From: Euleptes europaea
Taxonomy: Eukaryota > Chordata > Lepidosauria > Squamata > Sphaerodactylidae
Assembly: GCF_029931775.1 (NCBI RefSeq)
Contig: NC_079324.1
Coordinates: 62,007,268-62,071,267, forward strand
Direction: 5' to 3'
DNA length: 64,000 nt
The notes beneath the pieces are model-generated. The model did no database searches. It saw only the letters and a list, made by a program, of their open reading frames with translations, and was not told the DNA's origin. Numbering within the stretch: the first letter of the stretch is position 1; each line of letters opens with the position of its first letter. Position numbers and translations under genes: made by a program. Below are positions 10,069 through 20,103 of this stretch, piece after piece.

Positions 10069-10868
10069 AACTCTTCTAGACCGATTTTCAGTGAAATTGG
10101 GCCAGAAAATTGGTCTAATTTGTTCTTAAGGATGTTCTTGGTTATTGGTCTGCTTTTTATCATGTCTTGGCTGCTATCTGGCATGCCCGGCTCTGAACTT
10201 TGGAAAGGGTGGGATAGAAATGGCTACAAATAAGTAGGCTGGTTGCCTATCAGAAGTTGAACCCCAATACCCCAATTTTTTACCTCAGCTTCAAAGTGGT
10301 GAACAAAAGCCACAAGCCATATAAAGAGTTTTTCCCAATAGTAAAATGTCCCCCTGACAAAATTTCACCCCCCCCCAGGACTAAAGAGTGGACAGTGGGG
10401 TGTGAAACCACTGAGGGGCTATAAAAGTCCAGTCTTAACCTGCCAAAGGCCAAGCGGAAACAAGATTTCTTTTTGTTCTTAAAAAATAATATTGATGTAT
10501 ATTTAAGAACATTAACAAGTCAAATAGCCACCAACTGATTAATTGGTGCCCAGTGACCAATTAATTTTAAAAATTAATTAATTTGAAGACTTTCAGTTGA
10601 AAATAATCCTTTAACAACAAGATTATTTTGAAGTTAGCTGTAAAGCGCAAAACAGTCACTTAATAATACTTGATTCATAATTGTTAATAAACGGTTTCTT
10701 TCCCCCTTTTATATTCGTTTGAAGTTGTTTTTAGTATTAAAATGCAGAAGGATTAGGTTGACAGAATGTAGTGAACGGAATCCAATTCTTTTCAAGAACA
10801 TTCATTTTCCTTTTTTCCCCCCTTTTGCTTTTAATTTAATGAGATGTTTTTGCAGTCTATCCATATCA
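10069..10868. other. AT-rich unique sequence
   Basis: No gene is seen. Positions 10,186-10,240 resemble a LINE 3' end. Positions 10,470-10,700 are AT-rich with many ttaattaa motifs and could be a conserved regulatory block, which was not tested. Confidence 0.25.
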
Positions 10869-10869
10869 G

Positions 10870-11222
10870 GGAGGGGCTGTGGCTCAGTGGTTGAGCATCC
10901 GCTTGGCATGCAGAAGGTCCCAGGTTCAGTCCCTGGCATCTCCAGTTAAAGGGACTAGGCAAGTAGGTGATGTGAAAGACCATTGCCTGAGACCTTGGAG
11001 AGCCATGGAGAGAGGCCGTGGCGCAGTGATAGAGCATCTGTTTGGTATGCAGAAGGTCCCAGGTTCAAACCCCAGCATCTCCAGTTAAAGGCACCAGGCA
11101 GGTAGGTGATGTGAAAGACCATTGCCTGAGACCTTGGAGAGCCGCTGCCGGTCTGAGTAGACAATACTGACTTTGATGGACCGAGGGTCTGATTCAGTAG
11201 AAGGCAGCTTCATGTGTTCATG
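10870..11222 (+). mobile_element. SINE-B dimer: two heads, one tail
   Basis: Two tRNA-like head modules (box A tggctcagtgg or tggcgcagtga, box B ggttcagtccc or ggttcaaaccc) start at about 10,870 and 11,011. Only the second is followed by the SINE-B tail (gacaatactgactttgatgg to ggcagcttcatgtgttca). This resembles the four-head array at 12,461. Confidence 0.85.
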
Positions 11223-11525
11223 AGCCAATGGAATGCCAGCAAGGAGGATACCAAATGAATCAATCAAGGACAGATTATATAGCTTCAGAGCTGCTACAAA
11301 GAAGGCCGTGTATCTGTGAAGCCATTCCTGCCACTGCGTAGGAGGGTCTTAGCAGCAGCAGCAGGGCCTCTCTTGCTGACCTCAGAGTTTGCACAATTCC
11401 CTACAGGAGCAGACTGCTTAAAACTGCACTTGTCAGAGTCAGCATCTCAAATTAGGCTCAGAAACAAATTAGTTGCCAAAGTATTTCAGCACATATGTAA
11501 TATGGTATCTACTTACTCGTGCATT

Positions 11526-11940
11526 TAGTCTGGCCTCAACTATTTTTATGAAATGTTTCTGTACCGTCTCCATGGGCAGCCCCATGTAGAGTGCATTACA
11601 GTAGTCTAATCTAGCACAACTTTGGAAAATTAATGTATTCATCTGCAGTAACTGGCAAGCCAACATTTTCTTATCCTGTTGAAAATTAGGATATAGTTTG
11701 GGATTTATTTAAAGAGGGGGAGAATTACTTTAGTAGGCCAGTAAAGATTTATGACCTGATACAATGGCTCAGGGGCTATATTTAAAATTAAACTGCACAC
11801 TAGAGTATTTTAAGAGTGATTTAGGTTAGGTTATTTTTATGCCTCATCTCAGTAGCAATGTTATCAACCGAGTCCACCTTTTTTGTTGAAAAAAATCTTA
11901 AATTAGGCTGAGAAGCTATGGGGGAAAGATTAATGTATTT
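11526..11940 (-). mobile_element. L2-like LINE fragment
   Basis: The - strand encodes CARLDYCNALYMGLPMETVQ (11,545-11,625), a diagnostic L2 ORF2 C-terminal stretch. Flanking sequence out to about 11,940 looks like more of the same element but is too decayed to bound. Confidence 0.65.
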
Positions 11941-12460
11941 TAAATCATGCCTGTTGACCGACAGATTTTGGGCTGAGACTGTTTCCAAACCAATACAACA
12001 GTCTAGAAATGAAGAGCCAACACTTGTTCACCACTTGATGGCCAGTATGTGTGAATGTGTGATCACATGGAAGGGAAGTCCTTAAAAAAACTCCTCCAAA
12101 TCAGCTTGGTGGCTGGAGCGACAAACGATTGGCTGTCACTAACTGGCAAGGATTGGCTTGCACGTGTGAACTGGCCATCACTGACCACACATCTCAGGCA
12201 GGACTGTCATATAGCCTCCAAGATTATGCTTGGCAGGATGGAGACATCCTTGGGTCCTGGTCTGGAGAAAGGCAGGCTTCAAAGATTTAAATAAATACAA
12301 TCAGGGACACAGTCTGGAATGCAAGTGTGGAGACAGCAAAGACTACTCATGCATGTGTGTATCAGCCTGCAACGTAGCCAGGGTGCCCCATGGCTGTCTG
12401 GGAGAGCGCTGCTGGGTGGGCACTGTGGGAGCAAGGTTGCTTCTCCTGTGTCCACATGTA
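11941..12460. other. Non-coding, nothing recognised
   Basis: No gene, RNA or recognised repeat is seen between the L2 fragment and the SINE-B array. Confidence 0.2.
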
Positions 12461-13031
12461 GGGGAGGGGCTGTGGCTCAATGGTAGAGCCACTGCTTGGT
12501 GTGCAGAAGGTCCCAGGTTCCCTGGCATCTCCAGTTAAAGGGACCAGGCAGGTAGGTGATGTGAAAGACCTCTACCTGAGACCCTGGAAAGCCACGGAGA
12601 GGGGCTGTGGCTCAGTGGTAGAGCATCTGCTTGGCATGCAGAAGGTCCCAGGTTCAATCCCCAGCATCTCCAGTTAAAGGGACTAGGCAAGACCCTGGAG
12701 AGCCATGGAGAGGGGCTGTGGCTCAGAGGAAGAGCATCTGCTTGGCACGCAGAAGGTCCCAGGTTCCATCCCCGGCCTCTCCAGTTAAAGGGACTAGGCA
12801 AGTAGATGATGTGAAAGACCTCTGCCTGAGACCCTGGAGAGCCTTGGAGAGGGGCCGTGGCTCACTGGTAGAGCCTCTGCTTGGCATGCAGAAGGTCCCA
12901 GGTTCCATCCCTGGCATCTCCAGTTAAAGGGACCAGGCAAGTAGGTGATGTCAAAGACTTTCTGCCTGAGACCCTGGAGAGCTGCTGCTGGTCTGAGTAG
13001 ACAATACTGACTTGGATGGACCGAGGGTCTG
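12461..13031 (+). mobile_element. SINE-B tetramer: four heads, one tail
   Basis: Head modules start at about 12,461, 12,598, 12,709 and 12,848. Each has a box A-like tggctca motif and cagaaggtcccaggttc, followed by gcatctccagttaaaggga (gcctctcc in the third). Only the last continues into the tail (tctgagtagacaatactgac), cut at gagggtctg. Heads 1 to 2 and 3 to 4 are about 137-139 bp apart and 2 to 3 about 111 bp, because unit 2 lacks part of its spacer. It supports stacked pol III promoter modules. Confidence 0.85.
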
Positions 13032-13088
13032 TAATCCCTAAACTTTGAGGAACTGTGCTACGCACTAGAAATCAAAGCAGGCTTTGCC

Positions 13089-13130
13089 AAATAATAATAA
13101 TTATAATTATTATAATAATTATTATTATTT
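13089..13130. repeat. AT-rich near-palindrome of AAT/ATT repeats
   Basis: A run of AAT units passes into ATT units through ttataattattataa, making a near-perfect self-complementary AT tract about 42 bp long. It can extrude a cruciform. It lies right at the boundary between the SINE-B array and the CpG island. Confidence 0.8.
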
Positions 13131-13491
13131 GCAAGCTGTCTGAGCCGGAGGGCGCTGCTTTGTGTGTGCGCGTCCGCGCTTTGGGACGCGCACGGGCAAA
13201 CCCCCCGCAGTTTGCGAAGCAGCTCCCCCCCCCCCGGCCGCCTTGCTCAGAATGGTGCCTCCAGCCTCCGGCCAGGGCCATGCACGGGCTTCGCCTGGCG
13301 GGCCTCTCCGGAGGGATCCGCCCTGCAAGTTTCAACGTGAAACAAGCCCCAAAGAGCCCTCCCCAGGCGGGCAGGCAGGCAGGCGAGCGGTGCAGCCGGC
13401 CCCCGCCCCCCTCCCGCGCCGGCCCGGGCGCGCCCCCTGGGGCTGAGGCGGCCGGGGGGAGCGGGGGGGGGGCTCCTCGCGGGCCCCCAAG

Positions 13492-13558
13492 ATGGCCGCC
13501 GATGCGGGCTCGAGGGCTGGCCCTCGGAAGCGGCGGCCGGCCGGCCGGACGCCTGCAG
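13492..13558 (+). CDS. Candidate first coding exon, gene not recognised
   Basis: An ATG in good context (caagatggccgcc) opens a 22-codon stretch, beginning MAADAGSRAGPRKRRPAGR, that runs without a stop into a strong donor, gcctgcag|gtgagtg. The basic, Arg-rich peptide would suit a nuclear protein. In a CpG island, open frames and GT sites arise easily, and I recognise no family. An overlapping ATG ten bases downstream gives a different frame. The ccaagatggccgcc motif may instead reflect a promoter element. Treat as tentative. Confidence 0.3.
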
Positions 13559-13855
13559 GTGAGTGAGTGCGGGGCCCCCCACAGCCAGCCAGGAGGGGGC
13601 GGCGCGCGCGCGCCTGCGGGCGGAGGGGGAGGGGGCTGCCTGCCGGCCGGCGCTCCCCTCCCCTCCCCTCCCCTCCCCTCGGCCCGCTCCTCCCCTCCCC
13701 CCCCCATCGATAGGTATCCGCGATTGATTCCTCGCCGCGGCTCTTTGTTCGGGCGGCTCATTGATCCCGCGGCGGCGGCGGCGGCGGCGCCGAGCAGGAG
13801 GCGGGCTGGCCAGGCGGAGGAGCGGCGGCGGCGGCCGGCTGGTCGGGCGGGCTGG

Positions 13856-13972
13856 ATGGAGGCGCCGCCGGGCAGCCCGGGGCTGCTGCTGCTCCTGCCG
13901 CCGCTCCCGCCGGCCCCCGCCCGCCCCGGCCACGGCCCGCCTGCCGGCGCCCAACTTCTCCGGGCTGTGAAG
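13856..13972 (+). CDS. Candidate alternative first coding exon, gene not recognised
   Basis: ATG at 13,856 opens 39 codons, starting MEAPPGSPGLLLLLPPLPP and ending AQLLRAVK, up to a fair donor aag|gtgacc in phase 0. The leucine/proline run could be a weak signal peptide or just GC-rich composition. No in-frame stop lies close upstream, so the start is not certain. I do not recognise the protein. Confidence 0.25.
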
Positions 13973-14533
13973 GTGACCAGCGCCGCGGGGCGGGCAGGAG
14001 GAGGGACGGGGGGAGGTTCTGGTCCCCGGGCGGGGGGGGGGAAAGAAGGGTGCTGGGAACCGGGGCGGCCCACCCTCCCCAGCCGGGTTGCAGCGCTTCC
14101 CCCCCCCGCAAAGTTTTCTCCCCCCCCGGGCGACCCCCGCTGCAACTTCGCGGGGCGCCTTTCGCCTTGTTTGCTGCGGGTGGGGGGAGGGGGAGCCCCC
14201 GAGGGAGCCCCCGCCGCCGGTCCCGGAACTCTGCCCCCCCCGCCTCCCTTCCAGGGCTTCGTGTCGCCCCCCCCCCCGGCAAGCGCGCCTCCGCTGCCGG
14301 CGGGCATCCCTCGCTCGCCAAGCCGCGCCGGCCTGGGGGCGACTCTGCCGGCTGCGGGGCGCGAGGCGGCCGCCTTCCTGCCCCCCCCCCACCAGCGCGG
14401 CCGGGGCAGCTGGCCGGGGGTCGCGCCCGGGATGGGGAGGCATTTTCCCCGGGGCTGAATCCCCCCTTTCCTTGCCGCCGCCCCTTCGCCCCTCCCTCGA
14501 CTAAGCAGGTAAGCGAGAGTGCCCGGGGAGGGG

Positions 14534-14655
14534 GGCAGCCAGAGCGGGCGGGAATGCGCCCCCCCAGCCGGGGAGAGAAAGACCCCCAAAGTGGGTGTGG
14601 GGGGTCTTTCTCTCCCCGGCTGGGGGGGGGCGCATTCCCGCCCGCTCTGGCTGCC
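14534..14655. repeat. Near-perfect 54-bp palindrome in the CpG island
   Basis: The left arm 14,534-14,587 and right arm 14,600-14,655 are reverse complements over their whole length (for example ggcagccagagcgggcggga and its complement at the end). They differ only in the length of one C/G run (7 against 9). A 12-base loop, aaagtgggtgtg, separates them. Such a hairpin forms by fold-back template switching or as a library or assembly artefact. Confidence 0.9.
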
Positions 14656-14900
14656 CAGAAGGACTTGCTGCCTTTTGGAAAAAGGGAAGGCCCAAGGTTG
14701 GGGCTGGAGGAGGGAGCCCCCCAAGAGGAACATGGAAATCTGGCAGGGTGGGAGTGGGGGGGGGGCAGGGTGGTGCTTCGAGGCCAGGGCCACAATCCTG
14801 GGCACGCTTGCCACTTACTTTCGGTCCCGCTGAAAAGCGGCCGGGCTTACTTCCGTGCCAGCGCTGCCGGTGCCCTGTCCCCATCTCGCTTGCACTGGGT

Positions 14901-15974
14901 GGGCGGCGAGGCGTTTGCCCGGGTCTTGGCTGCTGGGGTTTGCCAGTCGAGCCCCGGCATTCGGAGGGCGCCCGCTCTTTATTTGTGACCCATGCTCGGT
15001 ACCACTATGCATGACAAGAGGCGGAGGGAGAGGAGAGTCGGACCCGTTCCAGGCTGCCCCTCTGTGAGTTCCCTTCGGATCCTGAGGACCCAAGAAGCAG
15101 ATGAAAGCTGTGGGTATTTGGAGCTTATTTGTCTCTGGGTGCCACTTATCAACCCCCCCCCCCTTTGCGTTGTGGTGGTTGTCAGGTAGGAGACCCTGCC
15201 GCTAACCACGGCCAGCGCCTAACTCGTCTCTCACGCCTCTTTGTGCATCTTCTCCTTCCCAGGGTTTTGGGCGCTCTGGGTGTTCAAAGGGGTTGGCGCT
15301 TCATATCCACCGTGGAAAACATGGGTGCAGTTCTGGTGTTTCTTGCTGCAGCAACAACATTCAGGGCTGCCCTAATAGCCGGGCCCATACCTGGCAAGGT
15401 GTGATGACTGGCGGTACTCATTTCATAGGGGGCTTGCCCAAAAATTTTTAGTTAAAACTGGAGCCTCACTTGATTGGGATCCTTGGGAAATAAAGCTTAC
15501 AGAGCAGCCCCACCCCCTTGTGTTTCTGGGAGGGTTATTGGTTTAGGTGTGCCTCTTGATTGGCAGACTCATCCAGAGAAGCAACAGGCACTCATTTCTT
15601 GGCAGGAATGCAGGCCTCATATCAGGAGTCATTGATCCAAATTTATCCCACTCCACACACCCCCTCACAAACAGTTGAGGTGGGTTGGAAGGAGGCAAAG
15701 CACAGAGCAGTGACTCATGCTGATCCACAACAGGCATCCTCCTTATTCTGCTGCATCTTTCAGTTTGGAGTGATCGCTCATGAATCACTCCCCTGATGGG
15801 AGCTGGACTGCTCTGCAAAGCCAGAGCTGTGACTCAGGCAGAGATATAACAGTCAGCCTCCATTGGGGGTAGGTGCTTATGCTCATAGGAGTCTCTGTGT
15901 TAATTTTCTTTCTCCTGGCATGTTTGCAGTTCTGTTATGGTAATTTCGTGTGTCTCAGTGCACATGTTTCAACG
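14901..15974. other. Non-coding sequence after the CpG island
   Basis: No exon, RNA or repeat is recognised. CpG density falls away after about 15,000, as expected inside a first intron. Short open frames lack motifs. Confidence 0.25.
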
Positions 15975-15982
15975 GTCTAGAG

Positions 15983-16257
15983 CAGGGGTGTCAAACATAA
16001 GGCCTGTGGGTTGGATCTGAACCCCAGAGAGCTCATATCTGGGCTGCGAGCAAGCCGAGGCAGCCACCCCCCTCCCCCACTCTCGATCTGGGCTGGTGAG
16101 CTCGCTGTAGGCTCGCCAGCCACCATCCATGCTCCCGGTATGGGCTGGTGAGGCATGGCTCGGTCCATCCAAGTGACATTTATGTCATATCCGGCCCATT
16201 GTGCAGGGGGTTGGACTAGATGACCCTCGTGGTCCCTTCCAACTCTATGATTCTCTG
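15983..16257. mobile_element. hAT-like left end joined to a CR1-like 3' end
   Basis: The left edge caggggtgtcaaac is a classic hAT terminus, followed by ggcctgtgggttggatctga. The right edge (ggttggactagatgaccctc, then ccaactctatgattct) is a CR1-type 3' end in + orientation. The whole is flanked by gtctagag at 15,975-15,982 and atctagag at 16,258-16,265, seven of eight matching. It could be a truncated hAT hit by a CR1, or a chimeric unit moved as one. Confidence 0.55.
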
Positions 16258-16265
16258 ATCTAGAG

Positions 16266-17469
16266 ACAGGGCTAGTTAACGTACAGGTATTGTGTAACAC
16301 GGTTGAAAGCGCAATGAGATCTGCTTAGAAACTTCCCAAGGACCAATCTGCCATGTGCGAGTGTTGTGGGGTCTTGCTAGGTTCCCATTACACTCATCCA
16401 AGGAAATTAAATTGTGCTGTGGCTGTCCTTGGTGCATATCTGGTTGTGTGTTTTGTTGCTGCACCCAACACACATGTGAGCGAGCGCATCTGATCCCACA
16501 CCGACCATACTGGGGAGCAGGGAGTTAAGGGCCCCCAGGCTGCGTCTCGGTTCCCATGGGACCCAGTAGAGGGTGCAGCCATTTTTTTGCCCCGTGCTGA
16601 ATTCGTAACGTGGGCCCGATGAAACCAGCTGTTGACCAGGAGACTCAGTAAAGCGATCGCTTCCTAGGCAAGGTGCATAACTGGATTGAGCTAAGCTGCA
16701 GGCACGGCACAGCGTTGCTAGACGAGAGAGGAAGACACAATTTCTGAGGGTATTAAATAGGTTTAAAATGCTGCGTGGTTCGCAGGGGCGTGAGCAAATG
16801 TAAGGATGCTTTGACGATGCTTTGGTAACGTAATGTATTGGCGGTTTGCGGTTCATCTTTTAAGGAGCTTACTCGACACAGCCGTGGTGCCCGGCCTCGG
16901 CATTTTCCAGGCGCTCGAGACTCCCGGCTTGGCCCGACTCTTGCTGGCCTTTGAGGGTTTGGCGAGCGTGGATTAGATCTGTTCCGAGACCCTTGGGATA
17001 TGAGCGGGCCAGCCCTCTCCTTGGCACCTCAGTGCCACAGAGGCAGATGTGCATGACCTCAAAGGGGGAGCGCTGCAGTGAGTTAGACAGTTTAGCAAGA
17101 GCCGGAAAAGAGTCCTGGCAGGTGGGGGTTTGGCATTGGGGAAACCTTGGGCTGGAGAGCGGTTGCACTCCGTTGCTGCCAAGCGCGGCGCTTTAATTTG
17201 CCAATGTTCCGACTGAACGGGTCGCTGTGTTTGGGTGCTCATCTGTAAAGATGGTGAGGCGTTTTCTGATTTACGTGGAGGGTAGGCCTCGCTCAAGGAC
17301 TTGTGTGGATCCGTGTGTGTGATTTGTACCGGAATCATTGCCCCTGTATTCTGTGCCTATTCTGCACCCATTCGCTATGCACCATTTGTGATTCGGTTGT
17401 TTCTTTTTTCTAGCAGGGACAATTAGTGCCTGATTAAGCAGTTACTAACCTCTTGCACGCCCTGACCTG
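16266..17469. other. Non-coding, nothing recognised
   Basis: Fairly GC-balanced single-copy looking sequence. No gene or repeat is identified, and open frames on both strands lack known motifs. Confidence 0.2.
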
Positions 17470-17613
17470 GATGGCCCAGGCTAGCCCGATCTCATGAGTT
17501 CTTGGAACCTTTGAAGGGTCAACCCTGGTTAGTACTTGGAAGGGAAACCACCAGGGAAGTCCAGGGTTGCCACGTAGAGGCAGGCAATGGCAAGCCACCT
17601 CTGAACATCTCTT
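17470..17613 (+). mobile_element. 5S rRNA-derived SINE, 3'-truncated
   Basis: It begins like 5S rRNA (tagcccgatctcatgag, then ccctggttagtacttgg), followed by the SINE-specific part gaagtccagggttgc and ggcaatggcaagccacctct. The BovB-like tail is lost where a SINE-A follows directly. Confidence 0.75.
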
Positions 17614-17615
17614 GC

Positions 17616-17925
17616 CAGCGTGGTATAGTGGTTAAGAGCAGTGGTTTAGAGTGGTGGGCTCTGATCTGGAGAACCAGGTTTGATTCCCCACTCCTCCACA
17701 TCAGTGGCAGAGGCTAATCTGGTGAACTGGATTTGTTTCATCACTCCTCCACATGAAGCCAGCTGGGTGACCTTGGGTTAGTCCCACTCTCTCAGCCCCA
17801 CGTACCTCACAGGGTGTCTGTTGCGGGGAGGGGAAGGGAAGGAGATTGTAAGCCGGTTTGAGTCTCCTTTAAGTGGTAGAGAAAGTCGGCATAGAAAAAC
17901 CAACTCTTCTTTTTCTTCTTCTTCT
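17616..17925 (+). mobile_element. SINE-A copy abutting a 5S-SINE
   Basis: Full SINE-A structure from agcgtggtatagtggttaag through box B gggtttgattcc-like sequence to gcatagaaaaaccaactc and a CTT tail. It starts exactly where the 5S-SINE stops, so it was probably inserted into it. Confidence 0.85.
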
Positions 17926-18454
17926 AGAGTTAATGGTGGTGTAATGTGGGCCATTCTTTAAATTTAGGGATCAGTGGTGCAAATAGAAATTGCCGATTCT
18001 CCATTCATCCAACCGCTCAGTTGGATAACACTTGCTTGCAATCACCCATGTGGTTTTTGGATCCTTCAGGCCACAGGGAGCTGGTTACACTGGAGGAAAG
18101 GGGCTGGAGCAGTCAGGGGATCTGGGGTTGCTTCCCTTTAAAAGCACATTCTCAGTGCCTTCCTGGCTGCCACATAAGTGCCCAGATTTGGCCAAAGAGG
18201 ACTTCCCTGCTCAGCCCTGCAAGGCCTGGTGGGGCTGCCTGATTACAGGAGCCCTGTGGGGGTGGGGTGGGCCAGACCCTCTCAGGTGGGGGGGGCTGCC
18301 CTTTCCCCTCGGCTGGCCATCTTTGATTCAGGTCCTTTGCACAGCATGTTGGAAAGGTCTGTTGAGAGTGGAGCCATGCAAAGAGTTGTTCTGTCCTCTA
18401 ATTGAAAGGGCCCTGATGCAGGTGCGCACGAACAGGGTGCTTTCAGCCATTAAA
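17926..18454. other. Non-coding, nothing recognised
   Basis: No gene or repeat is seen between the two SINEs. Confidence 0.2.
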
Positions 18455-18711
18455 GAAGAAAAAGAAGAGCAGTCGGTTTTTATACCCTGTTTTTCTGTAC
18501 TGTAAGCAATCTCAAAATGGCTTACATTCACCTTCCCTTCCTCTCCCCACAACAGGCACCTTGTGAGGTAGGTAGGGCTGAGAGAGTTCTGAGAGAACAG
18601 TGTCTAGCCCCAGGTCACCCAGCAGGCTTCATATGGAGGAGTGGGAAATTGAACCTAGTTTCCAGAGTAGAGTCCGCTGCTCTTGACCACTGCACCACCT
18701 ATACCGTCTCG
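18455..18711 (-). mobile_element. SINE-A-like copy, diverged subfamily, antisense
   Basis: Read on the - strand it has the SINE-A plan, but the 3' part differs (tttttataccctgtttttct on the + strand). The other such copy is at 32,342-32,580. It probably represents an older subfamily. Confidence 0.75.
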
Positions 18712-18855
18712 ATTCTGCACCATGAAAGACCTGCATGCAGTTTGCTCATTTCTGAAATGTCTCTTTGTCCTGGTTTTGCCAAACCAGAGGAAGAGTCTGG
18801 AGGGTCCTCACAGCAACCACATCCCCCCCCCCCGTAGCTTCATAATTCAGCTGCC

Positions 18856-18960
18856 CCTTTGACTTCTGAAGAAGTGAGCTGTGGCTCACGAAAGCTCATA
18901 CCCTACCAGAAAATATTTTTGTTAGTCTTTAAGGTGCCACTGGACTCTTGCCCTTTTCTA
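18856..18960 (+). repeat. Interspersed repeat with agctcacgaaagct motif
   Basis: It contains gaagtgagctgtggctcacg and ggtgccactggactcttgcc. Related copies occur at 22,772, 23,986, 25,845, 40,488, 63,045 and 63,349. It has an internal palindromic tendency and no coding capacity. The class is not assigned. Confidence 0.6.
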
Positions 18961-19550
18961 CTACCTTTGACTTCTGACATAGTAGCAGGGTTTGCCCCAC
19001 ACTTCCTGCATATCCTCGTAGCACGGGGGCCAGGAACGTTTTGTTTTGTTTTTGAAGAATGGAAGCTAAGACTCTCAGAGCCAAATTCTACATCCAGTGC
19101 AGCGTTTTGCACTTTTGGGCATTCCCAGTAAAATCTGGCAGGCAGGGATTTGGAAAAAGGCATAGTTTGGACAACCTTGACAAACGGAGGCCGCCTGTAA
19201 TACATGCTGATAACGCGATAGTCCCTGCAAGTGCCTTGATCACGGCGTCGGCTGTTTTTCTGCAGCAAGCCGGCGCTCTCGGAAATGAGGACAGATAAAA
19301 ACTGTATCAGAAATGACGGTAGGCATATTTCATTAGGCAGCGAGGTTGTTTAATAGGGGGGCATTCCCAACATGGCCGGCCTTTCCTTGCTGTCTACTGT
19401 GCTTGCAGGCGCCTTGCCACTTCTGGATTCTTTTTTCCATTTTTAACTGGCTCTGTTTTTATTGCCATCAGTTCACCCAGTGTGCTTTTTCTGTGCTTCT
19501 CTTGCCACTTGGCATGATTTTCTTCTGATTTAGCTAGCTGTGGGGAGAGG
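18961..19550. other. Unique block, possible regulatory element
   Basis: Positions 19,040-19,345 look like single-copy sequence with CpGs retained (gataacgcgatagtccc) and no repeat similarity. It may be a conserved non-coding element, which was not tested. Confidence 0.25.
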
Positions 19551-19746
19551 CAGGGAAGGGCCATGGCTCATTGATAGAGCCTCTGTCTGGCATGCCAAAG
19601 CCCCTGGTTTGAGTCTCCGGCATCTCCAGTTAAAAAGGACCAGTCAGTAAGTGGTGTGAAAAACCTAGGATGCTGGAGAGCCGCTGCCAGCCTGAGTAGG
19701 CAGTACTGACTTTGATGGACTAGTGGTCTGATTCAATAGAAGGCAG
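19551..19746 (+). mobile_element. SINE-B copy
   Basis: Head with atggctcattgatagagcct and box B-like gtttgagtctc, then gcatctccagttaaaaagga and the tail cagtactgactttgatgg to tagaaggcag. It is joined directly to a CR1/L3 3' segment. Confidence 0.8.
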
Positions 19747-20103
19747 GAAGTATTTCTTCAAACAACACATAGTTAAATTGTGGAACTCTCTGCCCCAGGA
19801 TGTGGGGATGGCTGCCAACTTGGAAGGCTTTAAGAGAGAAGTGGACATGTTCATGGAGGAGAGGGGTATTCATGGCTACTAGTCAAAATGGATACTAGTC
19901 ATGATGCATACTTGTTCTCTCCAAGATCAGAGGAGCATTCCCATTATATTAGATGCTGTGGAACACAGGCAGGGCAATGCTGCTGCAGTCATTGTGTTTG
20001 GGGGCTTCCTAGAGGCACCTGGTTGGCCACGGTGTGAACAGGCTGCTGGACTTGATGGACCTTGGCCTGATCCAGCATGGCCTTTCTTATGTTCTTATGT
20101 TCT
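19747..20103 (+). mobile_element. CR1/L3-like LINE 3' end
   Basis: The ORF2 C-terminal end (ttaaattgtggaactctctg encodes KLWNSL) leads to a 3' UTR with ggcacctggttggccacggt and a ttcttatgttcttatgttc terminus, the usual CR1-type end. It is 5'-truncated. Further copies of this 3' end are at 28,993, 35,480, 37,630 and 40,579. Confidence 0.8.

Larger units (their letters stand above)
13140..14900. promoter_or_regulatory. CpG island, probable host gene promoter
   Basis: This is by far the longest CpG-dense stretch in the window, with G and C homopolymers, CCG triplet runs (near 13,770-13,790) and a gcgcgcgcgc run near 13,601. It has no repeats inside and sharp edges against AT-rich DNA. CpG survives only where DNA is unmethylated in the germline, so a promoter is the natural reading. 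Two candidate first exons with donor sites lie on the + strand. The direction is inferred from those only. No TATA box is evident, as is usual for island promoters. Confidence 0.75.

Noticed and set aside
12461-12670. True tRNA genes in the SINE heads
   Set aside because: Boxes A and B are present, but no complete cloverleaf and terminator were seen, and the SINE body follows directly.
12461-13031. CRISPR-like regular array
   Set aside because: The repeats are long tRNA-like SINE heads with similar spacers in a vertebrate genome, so a SINE polymer explains it.
13055-14814. Very long open frames across the CpG island (467 aa on +, 580 aa on -)
   Set aside because: They are low-complexity Pro/Gly/Arg/Ala translations open on both strands because GC-rich DNA has few stops. 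They include an Ile run from an AT repeat. No domain is visible.
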